NCBI GenBank assembly: GCA_903884535.1
Contig: CAISEZ010000163.1
Location: 1-64,000 of the forward strand
DNA length: 64,000 bases
Direction of reading: 5' to 3'
Source of the DNA: an uncultured Verrucomicrobia subdivision 3 bacterium
GTDB taxonomy: Bacteria > Verrucomicrobiota > Verrucomicrobiia > Limisphaerales > UBA11358
The notes beneath the pieces are model-generated. The model had not been told where the DNA came from and did no database searches. It saw nothing but the letters and a program-made list of their open reading frames with translations. Position 1 is the stretch's first letter; the number at the start of each line of letters is the position of its first letter. Made by a program: the position numbers and the translations under genes. Below are positions 49,762 through 59,387 of this stretch, piece after piece.

Positions 49762-50658
49762 ATGAAACATTTATTGTCATTGGAAAAATTGCCGCGCGCA
49801 GACTTTGAAACAATCCTGCGCGATACGGTCGTGTTCAAACGCGAGCGCGGCCAGCACAAAACGTTGCCGCTCGCGGGCCAGACGTGGGCGCTGATTTTTT
49901 CCAAGTCGTCCACGCGCACGCGGGTTTCCTTCGAGACCGGCCTGCGCGAGCTCGGTGCGGGCGTGATGTTTCTGAACGCGAACGATATTCAGCTCGGTCG
50001 CGGCGAGCCGATCAAGGACACCGCGCGGGTGCTGGGCCGCATGCTGCACGGCGCGATCATTCGCACATTCGCGCAAAGCGATGTGGAGGAGTTTGCGGAA
50101 TATTCCAAAATCCCAACCATCAATGCACTCACGGACGACGAGCATCCGTGCCAAGTGCTGACGGACATTTTTACGTTTGAAGAAAAATGCGGGTCGATTT
50201 CCGGCAAGGTCGTCACGTTCATCGGCGACGGCGCGTGCAACATGCCGGTGTCGTGGATTTTTGCGGCGGCGAAACTGGGTTTCGAACTGCGCATCGCCGC
50301 GCCAAAAGCATTTCAACCGGCATCGGAAATTTTGCAGCGCGCGGGCGGCAAAATTATTGTCACCGAAGATTTGCACGCCGCCGCTATCGGCGCGGACCTG
50401 CTTTACACCGACGTGTGGGTTTCAATGGGCAAAGAAGCGGAAGCGGCTGAGCGCCTCAAAATTTTTGCCGGCTACCAAATTAACGCGCAGCTCGTGAAAC
50501 TCGCCAAACCCGGCGCGCTGGTGATGCATTGTCTGCCGGCCTATCGCGGCAAGGAGATTGATGCGGAAACTTTCGAGGCGCACGCCGACACCATTTTCAC
50601 ACAGGCGGAAAACAGGCTGCACACGCAGAAGGCGATTCTGAACTGGGCCGTGAGCTGA
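49762..50658 (+). CDS. argF: ornithine carbamoyltransferase
   Basis: FSKSSTRTRVSFETGLRELG, DDEHPCQVLTDIFTF, MHCLPAYRGKEI. Confidence 0.95.
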   Translation: MKHLLSLEKLPRADFETILRDTVVFKRERGQHKTLPLAGQTWALIFSKSSTRTRVSFETGLRELGAGVMFLNANDIQLGRGEPIKDTARVLGRMLHGAIIRTFAQSDVEEFAEYSKIPTINALTDDEHPCQVLTDIFTFEEKCGSISGKVVTFIGDGACNMPVSWIFAAAKLGFELRIAAPKAFQPASEILQRAGGKIIVTEDLHAAAIGADLLYTDVWVSMGKEAEAAERLKIFAGYQINAQLVKLAKPGALVMHCLPAYRGKEIDAETFEAHADTIFTQAENRLHTQKAILNWAVS

Positions 50659-50759
50659 CCGCCAAGGTGGTCCGGTATTTTTTAATCAGAATTAAAGAAT
50701 CAGCATAACGGGAACCGACCGGTTTTGATTCTGAACAATCCTGTCATTCTGTCTAAAAA

Positions 50760-51599
50760 TCAATTTGCGTAGAGGCGTAAATATTTCAGCGCGACTTTCA
50801 AATCCTTGGGCAACGGCGCGGTGATGGTCAGCATTTCGCCAGTGATGGGATGCGGCAGGGAAATTTCCTCCGAATGCAGCGCCACGCGCGCCAACAGCGG
50901 CCGTTCTTCGCGACCGGGCTTGAGGCGGTAATCCGATTTGAGCCGCGAGAGCCAGAGTTTCTTGCCGCCGTAAAGTTCGTCGGCGACGAGCGGCAAATCC
51001 ACTTGGCCCAAATGCACGCGGATCTGATGCATCCGATCCGTCACCGGTTCGCATTGCACCCAAGCGTGACCGGCGCGGGTAAAATTTTCCAATAAAGTGA
51101 TTTTGGTTTTCGCCACCTTACCGTTGTCCTTGTCCACGCGCATCACGCCAGGCTTGACCGCGTGCGCACCGATTTTGGCGTTCACTTCAAACGAGGGTTC
51201 GATCAAGTTGCCGCGCACCAACCCGAGATATTTCCGCAGAGGTTTGTCGCAACTGAACAAATTGGACAGCGCGATGTGAGCCTCTTTGGTTTTGGTGAGC
51301 AGGATCACGCCGCTGGTGTCACAGTCAAGCCGGTGCTCGTTGTTCAAATAAGTCAGCTTGCGTTCCACGGCCCACGGTTTGCCGGCGGCGATGCCCGCGT
51401 GCAGCAACTTCATCAGGCTGGGACGCTCCACGGCGGCGACGCCATCGTCCGTTTCGGCGGCCGGCGCAATTTCCGTTTCGGGCACGGTGAGCAAGCCGGC
51501 GGGTTTGTCGAGCGCGAGCAGATGTTCGTCCTCGAACAGGACGGGGATTTCCCAGAACTCGCGCGTGGCGGGCGAGGAGAGTTTAATGGCGGCGCTCAA
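50760..51599 (-). CDS. RluA-family pseudouridine synthase
   Basis: LLALDKPAGLL, LTYLNNEHRLDCDTSGVILLTKT, HQIRVHLGQVDLPLVADELYGG. Confidence 0.9.
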   Translation of the reverse strand: MSAAIKLSSPATREFWEIPVLFEDEHLLALDKPAGLLTVPETEIAPAAETDDGVAAVERPSLMKLLHAGIAAGKPWAVERKLTYLNNEHRLDCDTSGVILLTKTKEAHIALSNLFSCDKPLRKYLGLVRGNLIEPSFEVNAKIGAHAVKPGVMRVDKDNGKVAKTKITLLENFTRAGHAWVQCEPVTDRMHQIRVHLGQVDLPLVADELYGGKKLWLSRLKSDYRLKPGREERPLLARVALHSEEISLPHPITGEMLTITAPLPKDLKVALKYLRLYAN

Positions 51600-51601
51600 A
51601 A

Positions 51602-53263
51602 TTATTTCGCCGCGCTGCGGGCGGATAATTGCTTGAGGATGCCGCCCAGCTCGCGGTTGGCCTCGCCTTGCAACCAAAGGTTAAAAGCTTCGTTCTGCCG
51701 GCCGCGCCGCACCTGGTTCAGGAACTGCGGAAACTCGGCGGTCTTTTTGGCTTCGTCCAACGGCAACAGGGATTGCACGAACAGCACAAAGCCGCCGTCA
51801 CCGGTTGCGGCAAAATTGCTGACGTGACCGGCTGGCGTGGTAAACGCGGCCTGCTTGAGCTGGCCGAGTTCGGCGCGGCCGTCAAAGCCGGGCACTTCCG
51901 ATGAGCTCAACGAAAACGCGGGCAAAGCCTGCGGCGTCTGGCCGGAAGAAATCGCGACTTGCGCAAAGGTTTTGCCGGCGGCCATGGACACCATGGCGTT
52001 GAAATAGAAATTGGTGCCGGCGCTGCGCGCAAGCGCGATGGCCTGCTGCTCTTGAAAATCCGCCGCAACGCGGCTGTGAATTTCATTCAGCGACGGAATC
52101 GCGCTGGGCACTTGCTGGGCTAAGGCGATGACATAAACACCATCCGCCCCGACGATTGGCCCGGCAAACGGTTCGTCCGCGCTCAACTTGAAGGCCGCCT
52201 TGGCAAACGTGGCCGGCGCTTCAAATTCCTGCGGACCGTCGTTGGCCGCGAACGGCGCGGTCGAGTGAACGGTCAGGCCTTTCTGTTTTGCGGCGCTGAT
52301 GAGATTCTCGGGTTTGGCCGGTTCCTGGGCGAACAGCGGATTTGCAAAGTCATTCGCCTGCTGGCGCGCGTCCATGAGCGCGCGCTGATGCACGAGCAGT
52401 TCGCGGACTTTCACCTTGGCTTCGTCCGGCGTCTTGGCGTCGGCATACTGGCTGGCGTTCTGGCGGTAATACGCGTCCACATATTCCTCGAAATTGGTTT
52501 TCGCCCATTCGGCCTTGGATTGCGCGAGATAATTCGTCACGTCATAGACGACGTAGTTGACCGCCACGCGATCCGGCTGGCGGTAGGCAGCCATATTGTT
52601 CGTGTAAAACTGGCCGACGGCGGCGGGCGTGACCGAAACCTGCGTGAGATAATTCGACGCGGCGAAGAAAACCCCTTGCACAGAAACTTCTTGATGATCG
52701 CGGTTGTAAAGCTGCGAGGCCTCCGTCGGCGTGATCAAGGCGCCGGCCAAACCGAGCGCCTGCACGAGCTGCTGGATGGTCAAATCGTTGCGGAGATAGC
52801 GCTGGAGATCCGCGGCGGTGAGGCCTTCCGGCGTCAGCACTCGTTCCATGAACGTCGCCATCGGCACCGACTGACCGCTGCGACCGCCGACGGAGCGGAG
52901 CAGTTCATTCGCGCCGGTAACGACGGCGTCGTCGCTGACATAAATCCCGAGCGACTTGGCTTTCTGCGCGAGCAGGAGGCGCACATAAGTTTCGCGCTCC
53001 ATGTCGGTCGGCGTCATGTTCGCGCTGCGTTCCGGCCATTCGCCGTAGTGCAGCCAGTAATAAAGATAAAATTCCCGTTGCGCCGCCGTGAATGCCTCGG
53101 CGGTCACTTCCTTGCCGTAAATCGTGCCATAGCCGCCGCCAGCCACGCGACCGCCGCTATTGCGTGTGACCGGGCCGGCGCCCCACCACAGAAATGAAAT
53201 GATGGTTGCGCCGATGATGACGAACCACAGCCACGACGAATGCTTGCGAATTGTTCCAATCAT
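51602..53263 (-). CDS. SurA_N/PpiD-like periplasmic foldase
   Basis: MIGTIRKHSSWLWFVIIGATIISFLWWG N-terminal anchor, then a SurA_N-like region. Confidence 0.82.
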   Translation of the reverse strand: MIGTIRKHSSWLWFVIIGATIISFLWWGAGPVTRNSGGRVAGGGYGTIYGKEVTAEAFTAAQREFYLYYWLHYGEWPERSANMTPTDMERETYVRLLLAQKAKSLGIYVSDDAVVTGANELLRSVGGRSGQSVPMATFMERVLTPEGLTAADLQRYLRNDLTIQQLVQALGLAGALITPTEASQLYNRDHQEVSVQGVFFAASNYLTQVSVTPAAVGQFYTNNMAAYRQPDRVAVNYVVYDVTNYLAQSKAEWAKTNFEEYVDAYYRQNASQYADAKTPDEAKVKVRELLVHQRALMDARQQANDFANPLFAQEPAKPENLISAAKQKGLTVHSTAPFAANDGPQEFEAPATFAKAAFKLSADEPFAGPIVGADGVYVIALAQQVPSAIPSLNEIHSRVAADFQEQQAIALARSAGTNFYFNAMVSMAAGKTFAQVAISSGQTPQALPAFSLSSSEVPGFDGRAELGQLKQAAFTTPAGHVSNFAATGDGGFVLFVQSLLPLDEAKKTAEFPQFLNQVRRGRQNEAFNLWLQGEANRELGGILKQLSARSAAK

Positions 53264-53402
53264 AGAGAAAAATAGAACGCGCAGACTAGCCTGCCCGGAG
53301 TGACATGGCAAACGTAAATTGCGGTTCGCGGTTTATGCTTCAGGTCTCAGCGTTGCAACCGTGGACACGGATCCTGAACTCGGAACCGCAAACGAGAGTT
53401 TT

Positions 53403-54389
53403 TCACTTCAACCACTTTGCCACGTCCACCGCTGCGTAGGTGATCAAAATGTCCGCGCCGGCGCGGCGCATGGCCAATAGGCTTTCCAGCGTCACGCCGC
53501 GTTCGTCAATCCAGCCGTTCGCGGCGGCAGCCTTGATCATCGCGTGTTCGCCGCTGACGGCGTAGGCGGCGGTGGGCAGGCCGAATTCCTTTTTCACGCG
53601 CTGAAGAATGTCCAAATACGCCAGTGCCGGTTTGACCATGACGATGTCCGCGCCTTCCGCGATGTCCAAGGCCACTTCGCGCATCGCCTCATTCGCGTTT
53701 GCCGCATCCATTTGGTAACTGCGGCGGTCGCCAAACTGCGGCGTGGATTCGGCCACCTCGCGAAACGGCCCATAAAATGCCGACGCAAATTTCGCCGCGT
53801 AACTCATGATCGGCGTGTCGAGAAAACCTTCTTGGTCGAGCTGTGCGCGGATGGCGGCAACGCGGCCGTCCATCATATCGCTCGGCGCAACAATGTCCGC
53901 GCCCGCCGCCGCGTGGCTCGCCGCCGTTTCCGCGAGCAGTTTCAGTGACGGGTCATTCAAAATTTTTCCGCCGTGGACGATGCCGCAATGGCCGTGCGCC
54001 ATGTATTCGCACAGGCACACGTCGGTGATGACCAGCAGCGACGGCAATTCTTTTTTCAGCAGCCGCACCGTTTGCTGGACAATTCCGTTTTTGGCGTAAG
54101 CGCCGCTGGCCTTCGCATCTTTTTTATCGGGAATGCCGAACAACAAAACCGCCGGCACGCCGAGCGCGTGCGCCGCCGCGGCCTCGCGCAAAATTTCATC
54201 CGGCGACAATTGAAACACGCCGGGCATGGCCTCGACCGGCCGGCGAAGTTTTTTGCCGGAGCGCGCGAACAGCGGCAGCACGAGCTGCGAAACATTCAAC
54301 GACGTTTCCGCGACAAGGCGGCGCAAGGCGGGCGAAGTCCGCAAGCGGCGCGGACGAGCGATGGGAAATCCGGGCAAATTCATGGCCAC
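53403..54389 (-). CDS. hemB: delta-aminolevulinic acid dehydratase
   Basis: RPRRLRTSPALRRLVAET, DVCLCEYMAHGHCGI, APSDMMDGRVAAIR, MVKPALAYLDI, YAVSGEHAM. Confidence 0.96.
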   Translation of the reverse strand: MAMNLPGFPIARPRRLRTSPALRRLVAETSLNVSQLVLPLFARSGKKLRRPVEAMPGVFQLSPDEILREAAAAHALGVPAVLLFGIPDKKDAKASGAYAKNGIVQQTVRLLKKELPSLLVITDVCLCEYMAHGHCGIVHGGKILNDPSLKLLAETAASHAAAGADIVAPSDMMDGRVAAIRAQLDQEGFLDTPIMSYAAKFASAFYGPFREVAESTPQFGDRRSYQMDAANANEAMREVALDIAEGADIVMVKPALAYLDILQRVKKEFGLPTAAYAVSGEHAMIKAAAANGWIDERGVTLESLLAMRRAGADILITYAAVDVAKWLK

Positions 54390-54418
54390 AGTTTAGGTTT
54401 TGTCAGCGCGCCCGCCAA

Positions 54419-54625
54419 TCACAAATCCGCCTCGGTGAGGCCGGCGATTTTCATCTGATGTTTCAACAGCCCAAGTTTCAAAGGCTGATTGCCGTGGACC
54501 GGAACGACAAGGCGCTCGCGCTGACCGGCCTTGGTGAAAATATGGTGGCTACCGGTGATGCGCTTGAGCAGCCAGCCGCGTTTTTGAACGAGCCGGATAA
54601 ATTCTTTGCCGGAGACTTGTTTCAT
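54419..54625 (-). CDS. hicA: HicA-family toxin
   Basis: KQVSGKEFIRLVQKRGWLLKRITGSHHIFTK...VPVHGNQPLKLGLL. Confidence 0.88.
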   Translation of the reverse strand: MKQVSGKEFIRLVQKRGWLLKRITGSHHIFTKAGQRERLVVPVHGNQPLKLGLLKHQMKIAGLTEADL

Positions 54626-54693
54626 TTCACTAAAGCGGTGAAAGTCAATTTTTCAGATGCCGGGGCTGACGGCTTCCCTGCTGAAAATCCGGT

Positions 54694-54897
54694 TCAAACC
54701 GTCAATTCCATCACCTTGTCGCTGGCGTTTGATTCGGTCGCTTCGTCATCCACGGACAGCCACAATTCGATGGCTTCGCGCAGATTCTCCTTCAGCTCGT
54801 CGAGCGTTTCCGCTTGCGTCAGACAACCCGGCAATGCCGGCACCTCGGCCCAGAAGCCGCCTTCTTCCGCCGTGTGGATGATGGCTTTTAATGTCAT
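54694..54897 (-). CDS. hicB: HicB-family antitoxin
   Basis: MTLKAIIHTAEEGGFWAEVPALPGCLTQAETLDELKENLREAIELWL, directly upstream of hicA. Confidence 0.88.
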   Translation of the reverse strand: MTLKAIIHTAEEGGFWAEVPALPGCLTQAETLDELKENLREAIELWLSVDDEATESNASDKVMELTV

Positions 54898-55032
54898 AGC
54901 CGTTTTATACCGCACGCCCGGCGAACGCTCAAGCGCGTTTCCACAACCGGCGGCACCCCGTTCCAAAAAAGAGGATTGGAACCGGCGGGCATTCCGGCTA
55001 AACTGGGATTGTTGCCTCCAAATATTTTCACC

Positions 55033-55548
55033 ATGAAAGCGCGCCTTCCAAAAAACGAAAAAAAACGGATTGAAGTGCTGTGGCAGTATGACGTGCTGGA
55101 CACGGTGCCCGAGGCGATGTTTGACGACCTAACCGAACTGGCCGCCAGCATCTGCCAGGTGCCGATAGCGCTCATCTCGCTGGTGGATGAAGACCGGCAA
55201 TGGTTCAAATCCAAGGTCGGGGTGACGGTCAAGGAGACCTCGCGCGACATTTCCTTTTGCGCCCACGCCATCCTTTACAAAAAGCTTTTCATCGTGCCCG
55301 ACACGACGAAAGACGCGCGCTTCAAGAACAATCCACTGGTCACCGGCACCCGGAAAATCCGCTTTTATGCCGGGGCGCCGCTGACGACGCCGGCCGGCCA
55401 CCGGCTGGGCACGTTGTGCGTGCTGGACCGGAAACCGCGGCAGCTGGGACCGGAACAAAAACGGGCCATGCAAATTCTCGCCCGGCACATCATGTCGCAG
55501 TTGGAAATGCGGCGGCGCATCCGCGAACTCGGCGGGGCAACCAAGTAA
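55033..55548 (+). CDS. GAF-domain protein
   Basis: EVLWQYDVLDTVPEAMFDDLTELAASICQVPIALISLVDEDRQWFKSKVG...SFCAHAI. Confidence 0.87.
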   Translation: MKARLPKNEKKRIEVLWQYDVLDTVPEAMFDDLTELAASICQVPIALISLVDEDRQWFKSKVGVTVKETSRDISFCAHAILYKKLFIVPDTTKDARFKNNPLVTGTRKIRFYAGAPLTTPAGHRLGTLCVLDRKPRQLGPEQKRAMQILARHIMSQLEMRRRIRELGGATK

Positions 55549-55569
55549 ATCCGGCAAGACAAATAAGGT

Positions 55570-56251
55570 TTACGGAATAGCGAGGCGGTTGGTGGCAATG
55601 CCAGTTTGCTGAAGCTTCTGGCGTAATAACGAAATTGTTGTTTGTTCAACGCTGCCGTCGGTGAACAGAATCTGGCCTGAAAAAGTGTGACGCGCGGCTG
55701 TCCAGGAAATTGGAGCGTTGGTTGAAAGTTGAAGCAGGCCGGATTTTATGGGGACATTGTCCAAGGCAAAGTTGTCGTCACCAGAAAGGAACATTTGTGG
55801 ATTTGCATCGTCGGCATCCAAGCCAACGAAGTAGCTGATTTTGCTGTTGTTGAAATCAGTTGCAAAATTGGTCGCTGCAATTTTATCCGTGTCAGCCGGA
55901 CAAATTAAAATTTTTGGCGAGCTCAATTTATTGGACATAACAAAAAAATTTATCCAAGCGTTACCGCCATTTGCCAATTCCATGGTGCCGCCATTGGTTA
56001 CCGAAACCTGCATCGGATATTTGTCATTGTGATCGTTTGCCCAAGCGCGGAATGAAGCAGCGATTTCCTTTTGATTATTAACGCAAACAATTCTAGCGCT
56101 CTTATGTCTGCCAACGAGAAACTCTGAACGAAATCTCGACACAGATTTCCCCAAAAAAAAACAAGACGAGAACGGCAACAATTGCGACAACCACCATCAC
56201 CTCTGCTCTAGTCAACGCGGCGGTCTTGTGATTGGAAACGCGCACCTTCAT
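55570..56251 (-). pseudogene. prepilin-like H-X9-DG gene frameshifted at a T9 tract
   Basis: MKVRVSNHKTAALTRAEVMVVVAIVAVLVLFF(F) in one frame; GKSVSRF...CVNNQKEIAASFRAWANDHNDKYPMQVSVTNGG...HTFSGQILFTDG...ATNRLAIP in another. Junction at a 9-nt homopolymer (56153-56161). Confidence 0.82.
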
Positions 56252-56451
56252 GATTGCGACTTTGCTCCCCTTCAGAAACTTTATCAAGCCAAAGCCGGCG
56301 TTTTAGCCATTTTCCCTTCGCAGACAACGGTGGATGGACGCCAAAAAATGTTGGGTTTTCCCTAATTCACGGTGAGCGTTTTTTCATCGCCGCCTTAGAT
56401 TGGTTTTGGCTGAATCAATCACGCTTCAGCCGTTGACGAAAGGCAATCATT

Positions 56452-56925
56452 ATGAAAATCGACACGACACTTCTGGCGGCGCAACCCTTTCTCAAAGGCT
56501 TTTCCAAGTCCCAGCTCGAAGTGCTGGCCAACAACGCCATGCTCGTGGAATTCCCGGCGGGCCGGATGATTTTCAACGAGGGGCTCACGGCCAACCGCTT
56601 TTACATCGTGCTGGAAGGCGACGTGGCGCTGGAATCGCCGGTCGAAAACAAACCTTCGCAACTCATCCAAACGCTCGGTGCGGGCGACGTGCTCGGCTGG
56701 TCGTGGCTGTTCCCGCCGTATCACTGGAATTTCGACGCGCGGGCGGTGACGCCGACCAAGGCGATCATCTTTTTCGCCTCGACGCTCCGCGAACTCTGCG
56801 AGAGCGATCACGCCCTCGGTTATGCGGTGATGAAGCGCGTGGCGGAAGTGGTCATCAACCGGCTGCAAAACACGCGCCAGCAATTGCTGAAATGCGAATT
56901 GGCCGGGGCGGCGTCGGACTTCTGA
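56452..56925 (+). CDS. cyclic nucleotide-binding domain protein
   Basis: GRMIFNEGLTANRFYIVLEGDVALE...LGAGDVLGWSWLF; no HTH. Confidence 0.85.
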   Translation: MKIDTTLLAAQPFLKGFSKSQLEVLANNAMLVEFPAGRMIFNEGLTANRFYIVLEGDVALESPVENKPSQLIQTLGAGDVLGWSWLFPPYHWNFDARAVTPTKAIIFFASTLRELCESDHALGYAVMKRVAEVVINRLQNTRQQLLKCELAGAASDF

Positions 56926-56980
56926 CAACGGCTGGCCACTTGCGGCTTGCTTCCGGTGGGCGGCGGCTTATTTTGCCGCC

Positions 56981-57559
56981 ATGCGGCAAGCGCGGGATTT
57001 TTTATTCATGGCGGCGACGGCCATCGTGCTGGCGCTCGCCGTTTACCTTACTTTCATCGTCGCGCGCTGGACCAACCACGGCTCCGGCCTGCGGCTGTGG
57101 AATACCACCAGCGTCGTTCACGAAGTCCAGTCGCTCGCCGATCTGGTCACGGTCAAATACGTCATGGACAAGGTCGTGGTGCTGGAGGACGTGAAATGGT
57201 ATGGGGAAAACCGCGTGCTGTTACTGGCGCACGGCGTGGTGAAAGCGGGCATTGACCTCAAACGAATTCAGCCCGGTGACGTGACGATCTCCGGCAAAAA
57301 AATTTCACTGCATCTGCCGCCGCCGTCAATCACCGATGCGTATCTTGACGACCGCGCGAGTCAGGTGATTGACCACACCACGGGTTTGCTCCGCGCCTTT
57401 GACAAAGACCTGGAACAGACCGCGCGACAAAATGCGGTGGACGACATCGCCCGCGCCGCCCGCCAGGGCGGCATATTGGACGAGGCAAAAAAGCGCGGCC
57501 AGGCCGAACTGGAAAACTTCTTTAAGCATGCCGGCTTTGAGCAGATCGAGTTTCGTTGA
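56981..57559 (+). CDS. DUF4230-like membrane-anchored protein
   Basis: N-terminal TM; LADLVTVKYVMDKVVVLEDVKWYGENRVLLLAHGVVKAGIDL. Confidence 0.65.
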   Translation: MRQARDFLFMAATAIVLALAVYLTFIVARWTNHGSGLRLWNTTSVVHEVQSLADLVTVKYVMDKVVVLEDVKWYGENRVLLLAHGVVKAGIDLKRIQPGDVTISGKKISLHLPPPSITDAYLDDRASQVIDHTTGLLRAFDKDLEQTARQNAVDDIARAARQGGILDEAKKRGQAELENFFKHAGFEQIEFR

Positions 57560-57836
57560 GCGTGGTGCCCAGATTCTGGATGGAATGCCCCAGCGCGTGT
57601 CTAATTTTGAGCGACTGGGTGACAGGCGGAGCAAAGCACACAAACAGCCGGCGGCGGAACATCGGGATCTTTCGCGCCGGCGGCGGCGGAACCATGCCGC
57701 GGAGCCCTGAAATTTGACTGGTCACGGCGCGCACGTTCATCGCGGCGACCTCAGCCACGGTCCGCGCCAGTTCCGTTGAAAGAAATTTTTTAGCCACGAG
57801 CCAGATGCTCGCAACTCATGTGCCAGAAAATTTTCG

Positions 57837-59234
57837 CTATTTTTTCCCGAGCCGCGCGAGCAGTTTGCCGTGGATGCCGTCGAAGCCGCCGTTGCTGAAC
57901 ACACAAACCACGTCGCCACCCTGCGCGCCCTGCCCGATGTGCGCGACGATGCCGTTGGCGTCGGGCAGATACGCGGCCGCCTTGCCGGCAGCCTTCAAAT
58001 CCTGCATCAACTTTTGCGGATCGAGGCGTTCTTCCGGCGCGAGTTGCTCCAAGCGGGCCACCTGGGAAACCACCACGGCATCGGCATCGGCGAACGCCGC
58101 CGCCAGCTCGGCTTGAAAACAATTCCGGCGCGTCGTGTTGGAGCGCGGCTCGAACACCGCCCAGATCTTTTCCTTGGCGTAACGGATGCGGAGAGCGCGC
58201 AACGTCTCGCGGATGGCCGTCGGATGATGCCCGAAATCGTCAATCACCGTCACACCGCCGGCGATGCCCTTGATTTCCATGCGCCGCTTGATGCCGGTAA
58301 ACGTGGCGAACGCTGACTGGATTTGTTTGTTCGACAAGCCGCAATGTTTCGCCGCGCCGATGACGGCCAGCGCGTTGCGGACATTCAGTTCGCCCACCAG
58401 ATTCAAATGGAATTTGCAGCTCGGGATTTCAAATTCCGTCGCCGTCGGGCCGTATCGGATGTTGAACGCATGCACCGCATAATCGCCGCCCAGACCGAAT
58501 TTTTTCACTGGGCAATGCGTCACGTTCAGGAGCGGCTGGAGATTTTCGTCGTCGCCGTTGCCGAGCAGCAGGCCGTTGCGCGGGATCAGCCGGATGAAAT
58601 GGCTGAAGGTTTTTTTGACCGCCGCGAGGTTTTCAAAAATATCCGCGTGGTCAAATTCCAAATTATTGATGATGGCGACTTCCGGCTGGTAATGAATGAA
58701 TTTGCTGCGCTTGTCAAAAAACGCGGTGTCGTATTCGTCGCCTTCGATGATAAACCACTCGCTGTCCGTGAACCGCGCGCCCTGCGAGAAATTGTTCGGG
58801 ATGCCGCCGATGAGATAGCTCGGGTTCAAACCGTTGTGTTCAAAAACCCACGTCAGCAGCGACGTCGTGGTGGTCTTGCCATGCGTGCCGGCGACGACCA
58901 GCGAGCGTTTGCCGCGGATGAAAAACTCGCGCAGCAGTTCCGGCAGCGAGCAATAACGCAGCTTGTGGTCGAGCACGTATTCGGCTTCCGGATTGCCGCG
59001 CGAAATGGCGTTGCCAATGACGACGAGGTCCGGCTGGTAGGCGAGGTTCTGCTCGGCGTAGCCGTTCATCACCGGGATTTTTTTGGTGGCGAGAAACGTC
59101 GCCATCGGCTCATAGACATTCTGGTCGGAGCCGGTGACTTGAAAACCTTTATCCTGCATCGCCGCCGCCGCCGCCGCCATGGCCGTGCCGCCGATGCCGG
59201 TAAAATGAACTGATTTGATCGCGGATGAAAACAT
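57837..59234 (-). CDS. mpl: UDP-N-acetylmuramate:L-Ala-gamma-D-Glu-meso-DAP ligase
   Basis: VHFTGIGGTAMAAAAAAMQDKGFQVTGSDQNVYEPM, VVAGTHGKTTTTSLL, EGDEYDTAFFDKRSKFIHY. Confidence 0.93.
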   Translation of the reverse strand: MFSSAIKSVHFTGIGGTAMAAAAAAMQDKGFQVTGSDQNVYEPMATFLATKKIPVMNGYAEQNLAYQPDLVVIGNAISRGNPEAEYVLDHKLRYCSLPELLREFFIRGKRSLVVAGTHGKTTTTSLLTWVFEHNGLNPSYLIGGIPNNFSQGARFTDSEWFIIEGDEYDTAFFDKRSKFIHYQPEVAIINNLEFDHADIFENLAAVKKTFSHFIRLIPRNGLLLGNGDDENLQPLLNVTHCPVKKFGLGGDYAVHAFNIRYGPTATEFEIPSCKFHLNLVGELNVRNALAVIGAAKHCGLSNKQIQSAFATFTGIKRRMEIKGIAGGVTVIDDFGHHPTAIRETLRALRIRYAKEKIWAVFEPRSNTTRRNCFQAELAAAFADADAVVVSQVARLEQLAPEERLDPQKLMQDLKAAGKAAAYLPDANGIVAHIGQGAQGGDVVCVFSNGGFDGIHGKLLARLGKK

Positions 59235-59387
59235 GAACTAGAAATTTAACCATCAAGACGCCACGGCACAAATTTTTTTGCAGCAGGACCGTCACTTTGC
59301 CGGCATCCCCAATTGTGATGATTGTCTTGGCGTCACAATTATGCGAGAAAGGGGAAACCATTTATGTCCCCAACCCGTCCTTGAATT

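Noticed and set aside
54419-54897. hicBA as part of a defence island
   Set aside because: A plain type II toxin-antitoxin pair between hemB and a GAF protein; no neighbouring defence genes.
55570-56190. Track ORF starting MSQLLPFSSCFFLGKSVSRF as an intact protein
   Set aside because: The N-terminal part is an out-of-frame reading of the prepilin signal region; treated as a frameshifted gene instead.
57522-57797. Minus-strand 91-aa ORF MAKKFLSTELARTVAEVAAMNVRAV...
   Set aside because: Overlaps the end of the DUF4230-like gene, no recognised domain; could be real but not supportable.
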